Shown here: positions 50,990 through 59,745 of the stretch, piece after piece | Numbering within the stretch: the first letter of the stretch is position 1 | Layout of the letters: each line of letters starts with the position of its first letter | Assembly (NCBI RefSeq): GCF_001039355.2 | Contig: NW_019775536.1 | Coordinates: forward strand, 633,543-697,542 | Length of the DNA stretch: 64,000 nucleotides | DNA from: Lingula anatina | Taxonomy: Eukaryota > Brachiopoda > Lingulata > Lingulida > Lingulidae | Direction of reading: 5' to 3' | Program-made: the position numbers and the translations under genes | Notes under the pieces: model-generated | Told to the model about the DNA's origin: nothing | The model's input: the letters and a program-made list of their open reading frames with translations, nothing else | The model's database searches: none

Positions 50990-53512
50990 TCACACTTGCT
51001 CTTCCTCTATATTTAAAGCTTCATCAATTTGCCGAGTTTTCTTTAACAGAGCAAGTTTCAACTTTTTCCAGAATTCTTCCTTTTTTCCGTCATTCTCCTC
51101 CTCCGGCCACTCCAGGTAGGTCACGTGACGTTTCATGAGCCGCAGCGTCTTGGGGAGTTGATCGGGTGGGATCTTCTCTAGAAACACCACAATGAGCGAT
51201 TTACGCCTCTCGCGCAGTACCTTGGCCTGAGCAATGTCGACCTCGTAACGACACCAATCACTCTCAAGGAAATGCTGCGAGATGATCAATATCCCCACCT
51301 TGCTCGCCTCCATTTTCTCCACTATACTATCTATGATGTAATCGCCCGGTAGGAAGTTCCTTGAATGGATACATACGTTAAAGACGATGTCCTGACCTTG
51401 GTCATTACCTTGTCCCTGATAATGACCTTGGGCAATGCGTCGTCCTTGACCTTGACCCTCCACGTGCGGGAGAAACTGCCGCACGACCCACTCCTCATCC
51501 CTGCTGCTGTGAGCGACAAATGCGTCATATTCGTACTGTACTTGCCCATCGCCGCAGCGGATATATCCGTGCCGCCGACGGTTAAGTCTTTTTAGATGAC
51601 ACCAATATACAATGTCAAGTCGAAAGTAGGCCACAAGACCTGCCACTGCTCCAATCACCACAACACCGGCCCCGATACAACAGAAGACTACAGTGATCAG
51701 GTGGTTTCCGCATGTAATCCAAGGCGGGTTAAAGTCCTCCAGGGCGGTGTTTTGGTACTCGGCCGGCTCGCTACATTTCTGTCTTGCTCCATATACGTAT
51801 GTGGTTGTATGACGAAGCCACTTAGAAAACGAACTGGAATCGCAGCTACATACAAATCGATTGAGCTCAATATGGATGTGGTGAAGTTGATTCATTCGTA
51901 ATACAGCAGTTATATCGAAATTCACCAGTTTGTTTTTTCTAAGATTCAAAGAAACGAGCGAAGTCAGAGAATCAAACACGGCGCCGACGTTTTCCATGTT
52001 ATTGTCCGACAAGTCCAAGTGTTGCAAGTGAGGCAAATTGGAGAACACGTTTTTTGGGAGTTTGGAGATACTATTCGAAGCTAAGATTAGTTTCCGTACT
52101 GGACACTGTGATTTAAAAATGTGAGGAAATATCTCATTTTTCATCATACAGAACAGAAAATTACCTGTAAGATCTATTTCACGAATAGTCGATAATCCTT
52201 CGAATACAGATGTATTCATGTGGTGTCTCAGTACACAAGCCTTGTTGTGCGTGTACTGCAATTTTACTAGTGACGTCATGTTTTGGACTATTAATAGATG
52301 AAGGCCCGGATGTGTGTAAGGAGAAGGTAAACTTCCAAATAGCCCATTTAAATACAACTCACGTAAGTTGGTCAGGAGCGTGAAGTTGAGATATCCATAT
52401 AAGCGATTATACGACAGATCCAATACTTTTAGATGCTGGTGAGGTGGAAAAATCACTGTGTTTACAGTTACGAACTCGTTGTGCCGGGCAACTAATTTTT
52501 GGAGTTTCGGGAAGCTGAGAGTCACTGCTTTAAAAAGTTCTAAATCTGAGAAAAGGTTGATACTCATATCCAATTCCCTCAGCGTCGACGACATTGTCTT
52601 GAAGCTTGTATGCATGGTGGCAATTTTACTCGAAGTTAGATCCAATTTTTCAATAACCGGCAAAGATTGAAATACGTCTGTAGCAATTGCCGATATCTTG
52701 TTACCCGTGAGGCAAAGTTCGCGTACATTTGAATTAGAGAGGGGTCTCAAAACTGATGAGTTTAGCTCGGAGATGTTTATTTGACAATAAGACAAGTCGA
52801 GCGTTTCAATCAGCGTGTGCCTTAACCTCGTAATTATCACATCCGTGATGTTGTTCTTCCCTATGCCGAATGAAACAAAGCGTTTGATTGGTCGGAAGGC
52901 TTCTGGAGCTATTTTTGAAATCTGATTCTCGCCGAGATCCACGGCAAGATTTTCCACTGATTCGAAGGGAAGAAAATCCGAGTTTGTTACTTCGGTGACG
53001 TGATTTTCCCTCAGGTTTAAATTGAAATAGGTATTTGTCATGGTGGCATTGCTGACATCTTGGATCTGGAGTGAGTTTATCCTGTTAGATTGGAAGTTCG
53101 CCTCCTCCAGGTTTGGAAGTAACACAATGAATGACGGCAGAGTTTGGAGTAGATTATCTTTTAAAGATGTACGTTTCAGTTTATGAAGACCAAAAAGAGC
53201 GCCATGTTCAACAGTTTTTATCAAACATCGATTCATTACCAGTTCCTTAAGGTGTGGAAGTCCAAGAAAAGTTCCATTTTTAAGTGTTCTAAATGTGCTG
53301 TCAGAAATCTCGAGGGTTGAAGTGTGTGACGGTATCCCTGAGATATCAACTGGCCGTATGTTGGTACACCTGACGGCAAGTCTGCCGTTGACGTCACTAG
53401 AACAACTGCATTGCCTTGGACACGAACTACCAGTGGATAAAGTTTGCACGTTTGCAATAAATAAAGCTGCCAAAGGCAGAACTGTTTTTACAATTGCCAT
53501 ATTTCTAATCAT
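50990..53512 (-). CDS. Toll-like receptor, copy B (TLR-B)
   Basis: A single-exon gene for 840 residues, the same length as TLR-A. The ATG at 53512 is used; an upstream open extension would need a TTG start. The domain layout is that of TLR-A: signal peptide, LRRNT, LRRs, LRRCT, membrane helix, TIR with YDAFVAHS, HSRNFLPG and FW. By eye about 36 residues differ from TLR-A, nearly all in the ectodomain. From just after the membrane helix onward the only change I found is W to C in the juxtamembrane YW(W/C)HLKR, and the TIR domain is identical. The frame is intact. It is either a tandem paralog or the second allele of the same locus; the N at 49971 keeps both possible. Confidence 0.93.
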   Translation of the reverse strand: MIRNMAIVKTVLPLAALFIANVQTLSTGSSCPRQCSCSSDVNGRLAVRCTNIRPVDISGIPSHTSTLEISDSTFRTLKNGTFLGLPHLKELVMNRCLIKTVEHGALFGLHKLKRTSLKDNLLQTLPSFIVLLPNLEEANFQSNRINSLQIQDVSNATMTNTYFNLNLRENHVTEVTNSDFLPFESVENLAVDLGENQISKIAPEAFRPIKRFVSFGIGKNNITDVIITRLRHTLIETLDLSYCQINISELNSSVLRPLSNSNVRELCLTGNKISAIATDVFQSLPVIEKLDLTSSKIATMHTSFKTMSSTLRELDMSINLFSDLELFKAVTLSFPKLQKLVARHNEFVTVNTVIFPPHQHLKVLDLSYNRLYGYLNFTLLTNLRELYLNGLFGSLPSPYTHPGLHLLIVQNMTSLVKLQYTHNKACVLRHHMNTSVFEGLSTIREIDLTGNFLFCMMKNEIFPHIFKSQCPVRKLILASNSISKLPKNVFSNLPHLQHLDLSDNNMENVGAVFDSLTSLVSLNLRKNKLVNFDITAVLRMNQLHHIHIELNRFVCSCDSSSFSKWLRHTTTYVYGARQKCSEPAEYQNTALEDFNPPWITCGNHLITVVFCCIGAGVVVIGAVAGLVAYFRLDIVYWCHLKRLNRRRHGYIRCGDGQVQYEYDAFVAHSSRDEEWVVRQFLPHVEGQGQGRRIAQGHYQGQGNDQGQDIVFNVCIHSRNFLPGDYIIDSIVEKMEASKVGILIISQHFLESDWCRYEVDIAQAKVLRERRKSLIVVFLEKIPPDQLPKTLRLMKRHVTYLEWPEEENDGKKEEFWKKLKLALLKKTRQIDEALNIEEEQV
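51400..51469 (-). repeat. GGTCAA-type repeats encoding the TIR insert of TLR-B
   Basis: Identical in sequence to the insert-coding segment of TLR-A, so the GGTCAA-derived insertion predates the split of the two copies. Confidence 0.75.
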
Positions 53513-53530
53513 GTAACGTCCGTGTTTCAC

Positions 53531-53629
53531 TACTACTCGATCTACGGTCTTGAAGAAAAAAATCAACAAAACCTTACAGCGTACTCATATAAGGAAAAAC
53601 TCAGTGTCGTCTACGCAAAATATCTCCAC
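53531..53629. other. 99-base segment present only in the TLR-B 5' region
   Basis: Aligning the two units, TTTCAC is followed directly by TAGATTTAATC in copy A, whereas copy B has 99 extra bases ending in CTCCAC between them. It lies 18 bases upstream of the start codon, so it is in the 5'UTR or proximal promoter. A clean GT-AG intron does not fit. It may be an insertion in B or a deletion in A. Confidence 0.75.
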
Positions 53630-53960
53630 TAGATTTAATCTTTTTATGGAAAGATGGAATTAGAAACAACGCACCCTTACTTCGTCCACTGACCTGTGTG
53701 GAGATAGCACTCGCCACTAAGTGTTTCTATCCGCGACCTAGAATTGTATTTACACAAGTTGTATCTCACGGAAGTGTGGAAAGTGATAGCGAAACAACAT
53801 AGGGTCTTGAATCAGTGGAAATTCATGTAATTTTACATCCCTGGTTTCGATTCATCACCCACTAGTCTATCCACGGCACTCATCAGCAGTCAGAAGGAAG
53901 TACCGCAAATAAACAATACGTCAAACAATTGTATCATGTATACGACAGGAAACAAGGGAT
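53630..53960 (-). promoter_or_regulatory. 5' region of TLR-B, right edge of the repeat unit
   Basis: It matches the TLR-A 5' region apart from the missing MITE. Similarity to copy A ends at AACAAGGGA, exactly where copy A meets its N. Confidence 0.45.
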
Positions 53961-54042
53961 GGCCAAAAAAAAAAGATACCAACAAAAAGGATTCCAGAAA
54001 AAATAAAAAATGAATAGATAATAAATAAACAACAACAACAAC

Positions 54043-54087
<45 letters not shown>

Positions 54088-54173
54088 GAAAAAACCTAAT
54101 GCCATGTTTTCATCTAATATAAGGGTTACATTGGCCTTGTATACTGGGTCATTTTTACCGAGAGTAATAAAGC

Positions 54174-54204
<31 letters not shown>

Positions 54205-55558
54205 AAACAAATAAATAAATAAAATCCATGATAAATTAATTAAAAAAAATAGTATTGAAGAACACGACTTCGCCTGTTAAGTTCAGCTACGAAATGGGCC
54301 GGCATGACCATACTTAATAGGAGTATTGGGGTTAGTATGGGGACGAATGTCACATGTACAAAGTAATGGGGAACGGACTACGGTTCCTAGCGGACTACTA
54401 TTCCTGTCACACCGGGAAGTGAGTTGTACTGAGTCAGCGTTTTATCAGTTATATCACTGCTAAGTGAAGTACGCCCACTTCACAAATTTGATAACAATTA
54501 TAAGTTAAGGGATAACAACTGTTCATTTTGTCCAAAAAATGAAATTTTCTGGGTTAGACAACAATATTCCCATACTAACCAATGGTTAATGAATCCATTT
54601 CTACATTCAAAATAAGTCCGTTTTTTTTTTCTCTTAAAGCTTTTTTTTTTTTGTAATTACCTCTTAAGAGATTATTACAAAGTATAGCCATATGGAGGTC
54701 ATATGGTTCGATAGCAAGTACAGATTTCAGAATAATTGGTTCAACTGCCGTTTTTGTGGTAAAATAGAATATATTATATTTCTAGGAGTTGTTTAAAATG
54801 TTTTTATTGTGAAATATAGGTCTCATATGAAGAGTTGTTATCCCTTTAAAACTAGTTTAAACCCTATGTATCATTAGACAACTGTGTATCACAAACCGTA
54901 TGCGACTTCTGGTTTTTGCTCGAAAGGGGGGGGGGGTGTTGAGCGGTACAAGGAAAATGTAAAACACTAGACGAGGGCAGTTTTACTATCATAAGTAATG
55001 TAGGGCGCTGGGATTGAAAGATCCGTTAGCTCGTTACACTGTTTTGGTAGGAAAAAGGCGGAGAATTAAAAGTCAAGGAAGGGGCATGTACCGCTGCGAA
55101 CCTCCTCCTCTTCCGATCAGCATTTGTGGGTTTAAGTGTATTTTAGCATTTTTTCTTGTTTTCTTCTTTCAGCGTCTTCTTACAGATACGGTACATAGAA
55201 AAGATGCCAAGAACGCGCTCAAACCCTTTCAAAGGACCATTTGGCGTCAATATTTGGCATATATGCTTTGTAAGTCTTTGTTTGAGGGATGTTACCCTTT
55301 TACTTGAATTATCTTCCCTTCCATATCAGTATTATGGATTTTTCAGTTAAAAAAATATTGTACAGGAAACGATGACATTTCTAAAAATCACAATAAATAT
55401 GTTTAATCCGTCATAAAGCAATAGCACCATCTGAAAACGCACCGAGAAGAGAAATTTAAAACTGTTAAGGACAAAAGAAAAACAGTTCATATTCAAAACG
55501 GGTTATGGAAATACAATCTATAAATTCATTTTTCAGTTGTTAATTCTTGGGTCTTTAC
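53961..55558. other. Non-coding DNA between TLR-B and the LRR-FN3 gene
   Basis: Microsatellites include TAA (54041-54084) and AAAT (54176-54222). No gene is supported. The frames at 55014-55350 show no protein features. Confidence 0.55.
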
Positions 55559-55674
55559 TTTTTGTTTTGACCCAATAATTTATTTGGTTTTATTCTTTGG
55601 TATGTTATACTTGAATTAATTTGAGTTGTAAAAGAAACTTGCACAGAAGTAGTTTCACTTCATAAATACCTTGA
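55559..55674. repeat. 116-base direct repeat, left of the LRR-FN3 gene
   Basis: It matches 58580-58695 with two substitutions seen by eye (ATAATT/ATGATT and CACTTC/CAATTC). The two copies bracket the LRR-FN3 gene about 3 kb apart, in the same orientation. Confidence 0.9.
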
Positions 55675-55880
55675 GATACAGTAGAGCCTAGTAAATAGCA
55701 CTCGTGATTATAAAACTTAAAATTTGATACTCAAAGATAGGTTTTAAATTGCAATTTACCAATGCTTTTGGATAAGGGAAATGCATACCATGATGATAAA
55801 AAGAGAACTGTTATAATGTCCAGAATTTTTTTGTCTTTTTTAAATATTTAATATGCATTATATGCCTTTAAAATCAAGAT
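55675..55880 (-). other. 3' flank of the LRR-FN3 gene
   Basis: AT-rich DNA after the stop codon. An ATTAAA word on the minus strand at 55847-55852 is a possible poly(A) signal, although it is close to the stop. Confidence 0.3.
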
Positions 55881-57578
55881 CTACTTTCCATAACTACCGC
55901 CAAGATCACGTCTATTCAGACTCCAAACGCTAGCACCAATCACTAAACCACTGAGGACAGTTAGGCCTAAGAGTACACCAGAAGCTATAACTGCAGTGTA
56001 CAATATCACATACACCAAGTCCCAGGTCAGCAGTGTACTCCAGCCGTGGTTATCTACAGTGGTCACTTCAGTACATTGGTCAAGACTGACCTTGACCCTG
56101 TCCTCCCAAGATACTCTAGCCACCACACAGATTAAATAAACAGCACCAGGGCTCAGCTTCTTGATAGAGTAGTCATGAACTTCTGGACTAACCTGTATGC
56201 TCGCTCGGTTATTTCGGTTACCTACAGGGTGATAGAGAAGTTCATATCCTATAATATCAATACACCCAAGACAGACCCATTTGATATACACAGATCCATC
56301 TTCTTCAGTCTTTACAGTACGAATAGTCACATCTGAAAGTACAGCTGACCTTTTGACCTCATTGACCTCTTGATGACCCTTGACCTCTTCATTACTGTTG
56401 GCCTCATTTTGATTGCTGACCCTGTCTTGACCCATTTCTGTAGCACAGCTGAACACCTCATCTCCTAAGACCTCCCATGACTCTCCCTCCAGTTCTCTGG
56501 GGGTCATGCAAGTAGGGTAGAAATCAGTCGAATTCACCCCGTCCAGAAACTTGAGTAAGTATTCTCGCGTGTCGAACAACTCCTTCAACCACAGCATTTT
56601 ACAGTCACAATGCAGTGGGTTGTGAGACAGAAGAAAGACTTCTATGGGGTAAAGGATGCTCTTGGAGATATCTTCTTGGACCTGGACGATGTTGTTATGG
56701 GTAAGATCTAACCATTCCAACATGGGGAGTCCTCTGGGTATCTCTGTTAGATTATTGTGGCTCAGATACAGATACTGAAGGCTGTGTAAGACTTTAAAGG
56801 ATTTGCTACCAATGGCTGATATGGCATTTGCTCTTAAATCTAACACTTGCAACATGTGAAGTCCTTGGAGTGCCTTATCTTTTAAAACTTCAAGTTTGTT
56901 TCCTGCAAGGGATAAATGTCTCAAGGAAGAAAGTTTTAAAAATACTTTTTCTTCTACAAGATTTATCTTGTTATTGTCCAGGTGAAGTCTCCTCAGGTCT
57001 GGTAGGAAAGTGCTGCCCTCTTTTGAATGAAAAGTGGAACCAGACAGGCTGAGGATGGAGTTATTTCTCAGTGACAGCTCCTGTAGTTGCTGCAGATATC
57101 TGAAATGTTTTCCTGTCAACTTTTCTATTACATTGAAACCCAAGTTTAAAGATGTGAGAGACGCAGGGAGTCCATCTGGAAATACACTAAGGTTATTATG
57201 GGATAGATCTAGGGTTTCCAAGTGTCCATTATTGCACAGCTCAAATACATTCTTCGCCACAAAGCTGATTGCATTGTTGTTGAGGTAGAGTTTCCTCAGT
57301 TTGAGGACTGCATCACAGGGAAGGGGACCCAAAGTCTCAATTGAGTTGTGATCTAAGTGGATCTCCACAGCATTCACAGGGAACATTTGTGGCACTTGCT
57401 CCAAACCCCTGTGACTGCAGTTGACAAGGAGGCCGTTGCTTAGAGCCGGGGTGTAGCAGAGACAGGTCTCAGGACAGTTGGCTGTTATGTCCTCAGAATC
57501 CGTATGCTCTTTGATACACAGTATGAGCAGCCCAGACAGGAGGATGTGGAAAGTATCCCATGCTGCCTTCACAGCCAT
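55881..57578 (-). CDS. LRR and fibronectin type III transmembrane protein
   Basis: A 565-residue type I membrane protein whose coding region is a single exon. I start at the ATG at 57578; the frame is open three codons further only from a TTG. A hydrophobic signal peptide spans about 1-24. The LRRNT cap (CPETCLCYTP) starts at residue 35. About ten leucine-rich repeats follow, many with clear LxxLxLxxN cores (LRKLYLNNN, LQYLYLSHN, LEWLDLTHN), then an LRRCT cap (NPLHCDCKMLWLKELF, near 316-331). An acidic/polar linker (about 375-410) leads to one FN3 domain (about 413-505), a membrane helix (about 523-551) and a 14-residue basic tail. The order LRR-FN3-TM without an Ig domain resembles vasorin or TRIL; orthology is not claimed. 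With no signalling domain, it is more likely an adhesion molecule or co-receptor. It lies next to the TLRs on the same strand. Confidence 0.88.
   Translation of the reverse strand: MAVKAAWDTFHILLSGLLILCIKEHTDSEDITANCPETCLCYTPALSNGLLVNCSHRGLEQVPQMFPVNAVEIHLDHNSIETLGPLPCDAVLKLRKLYLNNNAISFVAKNVFELCNNGHLETLDLSHNNLSVFPDGLPASLTSLNLGFNVIEKLTGKHFRYLQQLQELSLRNNSILSLSGSTFHSKEGSTFLPDLRRLHLDNNKINLVEEKVFLKLSSLRHLSLAGNKLEVLKDKALQGLHMLQVLDLRANAISAIGSKSFKVLHSLQYLYLSHNNLTEIPRGLPMLEWLDLTHNNIVQVQEDISKSILYPIEVFLLSHNPLHCDCKMLWLKELFDTREYLLKFLDGVNSTDFYPTCMTPRELEGESWEVLGDEVFSCATEMGQDRVSNQNEANSNEEVKGHQEVNEVKRSAVLSDVTIRTVKTEEDGSVYIKWVCLGCIDIIGYELLYHPVGNRNNRASIQVSPEVHDYSIKKLSPGAVYLICVVARVSWEDRVKVSLDQCTEVTTVDNHGWSTLLTWDLVYVILYTAVIASGVLLGLTVLSGLVIGASVWSLNRRDLGGSYGK
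56346..56389 (-). repeat. AGGTCA half-site array in the LRR-FN3 linker
   Basis: On the minus strand the linker coding sequence contains AGGTCAAGGGTCA, AGGTCAATGAGGTCA and AGGTCAAAAGGTCA. These are direct repeats of the nuclear-receptor half site AGGTCA with spacings of 1, 3 and 2. They encode the low-complexity EVKGHQEVNEVKRS stretch. Related GGGTCAAGGTCA lies in the FN3 part (about 56088-56101). Confidence 0.6.
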
Positions 57579-57624
57579 TGGGACCAATGTGAAGGAAGAC
57601 TAGTTGATCACCTTTGTAATTTAC
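57579..57624 (-). other. 5'UTR part of the LRR-FN3 coding exon, with splice acceptor
   Basis: On the minus strand a pyrimidine-rich run ending TTGTCTTTTAG is followed by GTAAATTAC. That is a good 3' splice site with the exon starting at 57624. An in-frame TAA follows at once, so any upstream exon is non-coding. Confidence 0.5.
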
Positions 57625-58248
57625 CTAAAAGACAAGAAACAAAATATAAGTAACAAAGTAAAGCATTTCTTAAAGTTACATATTTAAATAAAAGTCAAAT
57701 CCTTGCAATTAAACCTAACCAAATGCCACCATTAAGTTTCAAATTGCATAACTGAAATAATTCCAATGGATATCGTCTCATATAAGTACCTTCACAGAAA
57801 TGTTACTTGAACATGTTTTCCACTATCTTTCTGTGCAATGAGCCTTGGTCATGCAAACCAACCGTTATTTAAATATTCAAGCTACATGTATGTTGCACAT
57901 ACAATCACATCATACAAGATAAGATAAGATAATAAGATAAGAGTTTATTCTGCCATTAATATACAGATTAAAATGCAAGGACATTGGATTGCTATTCAGG
58001 TAAAATGTATAAAGTTAAAGGTAACAATAAAGTTGCTAAAAACATAGTTGCCAAAAATTCTATTTTTGTTGTTGAAATGAGAGACAGCAGATGGGTAACA
58101 GCTCTTTAAAAATCTTTTGGATCCTTTTAAAATTAAAAGTATACTCAATAAGAAATTAAAAAAATTTTTTAGGGTGGGTACAGTCAGAGATGATATTTCC
58201 TGGTTTTTGCTTGTAATCTTTCTGTGTAATCGACACTAACAGAGCGGA
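57625..58248. other. Probable 5' intron of the LRR-FN3 gene, with a LINE-like tail
   Basis: AT-rich DNA. At 57917-57956, read on the minus strand, AATAAACTC is followed by repeated CTTAT units. This resembles the short-repeat tail of a CR1/L2-type LINE, inserted in minus orientation. No coding part of a LINE is present. Confidence 0.35.
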
Positions 58249-58359
58249 GATCCCACCCTGAGCTTCTGAGATAACTTTACACTAACCTCTTCATGATGAA
58301 GATAGGCTAAAGTGAAGAGGTTAGTGTCAAGTTATCTCTGAAGCTCAGGGTGGGAGATC
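58249..58359. repeat. Near-perfect long hairpin
   Basis: Arms of about 45 bases pair almost completely. The left arm starts GATCCCACCCTGAGCTTC and the right arm ends GAAGCTCAGGGTGGGAGATC; the inner ends are CTAACCTCTTCA and TGAAGAGGTTAG. The loop is about 20 bases. It may be a MITE or a source of a hairpin RNA. It probably lies in the 5' intron of the LRR-FN3 gene. Confidence 0.75.
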
Positions 58360-58479
58360 CAGACCAGAGAGATCAGTATGTGCTAGTACTTTCATTACTG
58401 TGTTATTTGGAGGACTTTTACTAACTGGGAGATGGATAAATAGGTCAAGTTTACAGCCAGAAATATGAAGAAAGTGTAG

Positions 58480-58540
<61 letters not shown>

Positions 58541-58579
58541 TTAAATTAATTTTTCTTTCTTTCTTTCTTTCTTTATTTA
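58360..58579. repeat. TTA microsatellite and flank
   Basis: A TTA trinucleotide array spans about 58481-58540 and is followed by TTTC repeats (58553-58573). Confidence 0.85.
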
Positions 58580-58695
58580 TTTTTGTTTTGACCCAATGAT
58601 TTATTTGGTTTTATTCTTTGGTATGTTATACTTGAATTAATTTGAGTTGTAAAAGAAACTTGCACAGAAGTAGTTTCAATTCATAAATACCTTGA
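58580..58695. repeat. 116-base direct repeat, right of the LRR-FN3 gene
   Basis: Second copy of 55559-55674, same orientation, with two substitutions by eye. It immediately follows a TTTC/TTTA simple repeat. Confidence 0.9.
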
Positions 58696-59101
58696 TCAAG
58701 TGTAAGACTTCACATGATAGAAGAACAACAAGTATTAAATTATCTCTGTACAAAGCAATTGGTTTTTCCTGTCGATTCAGTGCACATCTTAAATGAACAA
58801 AAATTTCCTGCACCAACCTTTAAATGCGGTAGGGAACTCACGTTTTGTTCATGACAGTTGAATTCTCAATTTCACTTCCAGTCTTAGTACGTGTCGCATA
58901 ACATGTTCCATGTTGGGAATATATTAATTCTAAATGGCCATTATCAGTTTTCAGGTCACAGTTTCCCAAAGTTGTTTTTAAACTAGAAGATATTGCAAAA
59001 TAGTCTTTTGAGCACAAGAACCATGGTGTATACATAAAATTGCAAGATATTTAACATGCAAGAGTTAAATCTTTAAAAAGAAGAGAAACGGTGCGTTTTA
59101 C
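58696..59101. other. Non-coding DNA, upstream of the LRR-FN3 gene
   Basis: A minus-strand donor-like AAAAC|GTGAGT lies near 58843 at the end of a 65-residue open frame (58838-59035). The frame has no recognisable features and would run into a stop if joined to the 57624 acceptor. I do not call it coding. Confidence 0.3.
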
Positions 59102-59170
59102 CTACATAAATTGCTCCCTGTTGGCAAGCTTCCGTGTTAATAAGCGTGCTTTACGGGCGCAGACATATTT
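59102..59170 (-). other. Possible non-coding first exon of the LRR-FN3 gene
   Basis: Moderately GC-rich DNA is followed on the minus strand by the donor ATGTAG|GTAAAA at 59102. Joined to the acceptor at 57624 this would give a 5'UTR exon and a 1.5-kb intron. It has a short ATG frame (nine codons) that stops. There is no transcript evidence, so this is inference from splice signals. Confidence 0.3.
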
Positions 59171-59549
59171 AATCCGGGTCCCGTGACCCAAATATTTTTG
59201 TTATTATGGGATGCATTTATTTATTTCCAAATATTATGCATGTGCAACCATTTTGCAACTAATAGCAAAACATCAACGTATACTGATGGTCATATAAATG
59301 AAAGGCAACCATCATTCCTTGCATAAACACAGAGAATAAGCAAAAAATTCGAAAAAATGATGAATAGTCAGGAGCAGCCACTGTCAATCACCATTGCATT
59401 CGCCAACTAATTTCTTGTTGATGAAAGTAACGTGGTATTGTTTGGGTCGGTATCATATAAACAGATGTTATTTGCTTATGTCGTAGAATTAAAAGTTATG
59501 CTTGAAGAATCACTGCAAAATATATATATGAGCGTACAAACAAAACGAT

Positions 59550-59745
59550 TGCTCCCCTTAAAACTGACCAATCAGCGTTCAATGGCGGCAGTGGTCACGT
59601 GGCTTAGTATGTACTGCCGTGAAGCAGTGCATAAAAGGCGAACGACTGGAAGACAAGGGAAATATATTCGGCCGTCCAAGGCCAGTCAGAGTCTTAGGTT
59701 ACTCAAATTTGGTACCAAATGATTCTTTAGAACCTCATCTAAAGA
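59550..59745 (+). promoter_or_regulatory. INTS6 promoter and 5'UTR region
   Basis: A compact cluster of promoter words: ACCAATCAG with CCAAT at 59568-59572, AATGGCGG (YY1-like) at 59581-59588, the E-box CACGTG at 59596-59601 and GCATAAAAGGCG (TATA-like) at 59629-59640. All lie within 200 bases upstream of the INTS6 ATG. Together with the candidate exon at 59102-59170 on the other strand this suggests a divergent promoter region. Confidence 0.5.

Noticed and set aside
53513-53569. N-terminal extension of TLR-B beginning at a TTG
   Set aside because: It needs a non-ATG start and is absent in TLR-A; the shared ATG gives a normal signal peptide.
54241-54420. Possible 5S-like or tRNA-derived sequence
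   Set aside because: A few words look similar, but neither the internal promoter boxes nor the fold match.
57579-57587. Three-codon upstream extension of the LRR-FN3 protein
   Set aside because: It would start at TTG; the ATG at 57578 follows directly and fits the signal peptide.
58838-59035. 65-codon minus-strand frame ending in a donor-like GTGAGT
   Set aside because: No recognisable protein features, and it meets a stop when joined to the 57624 acceptor.
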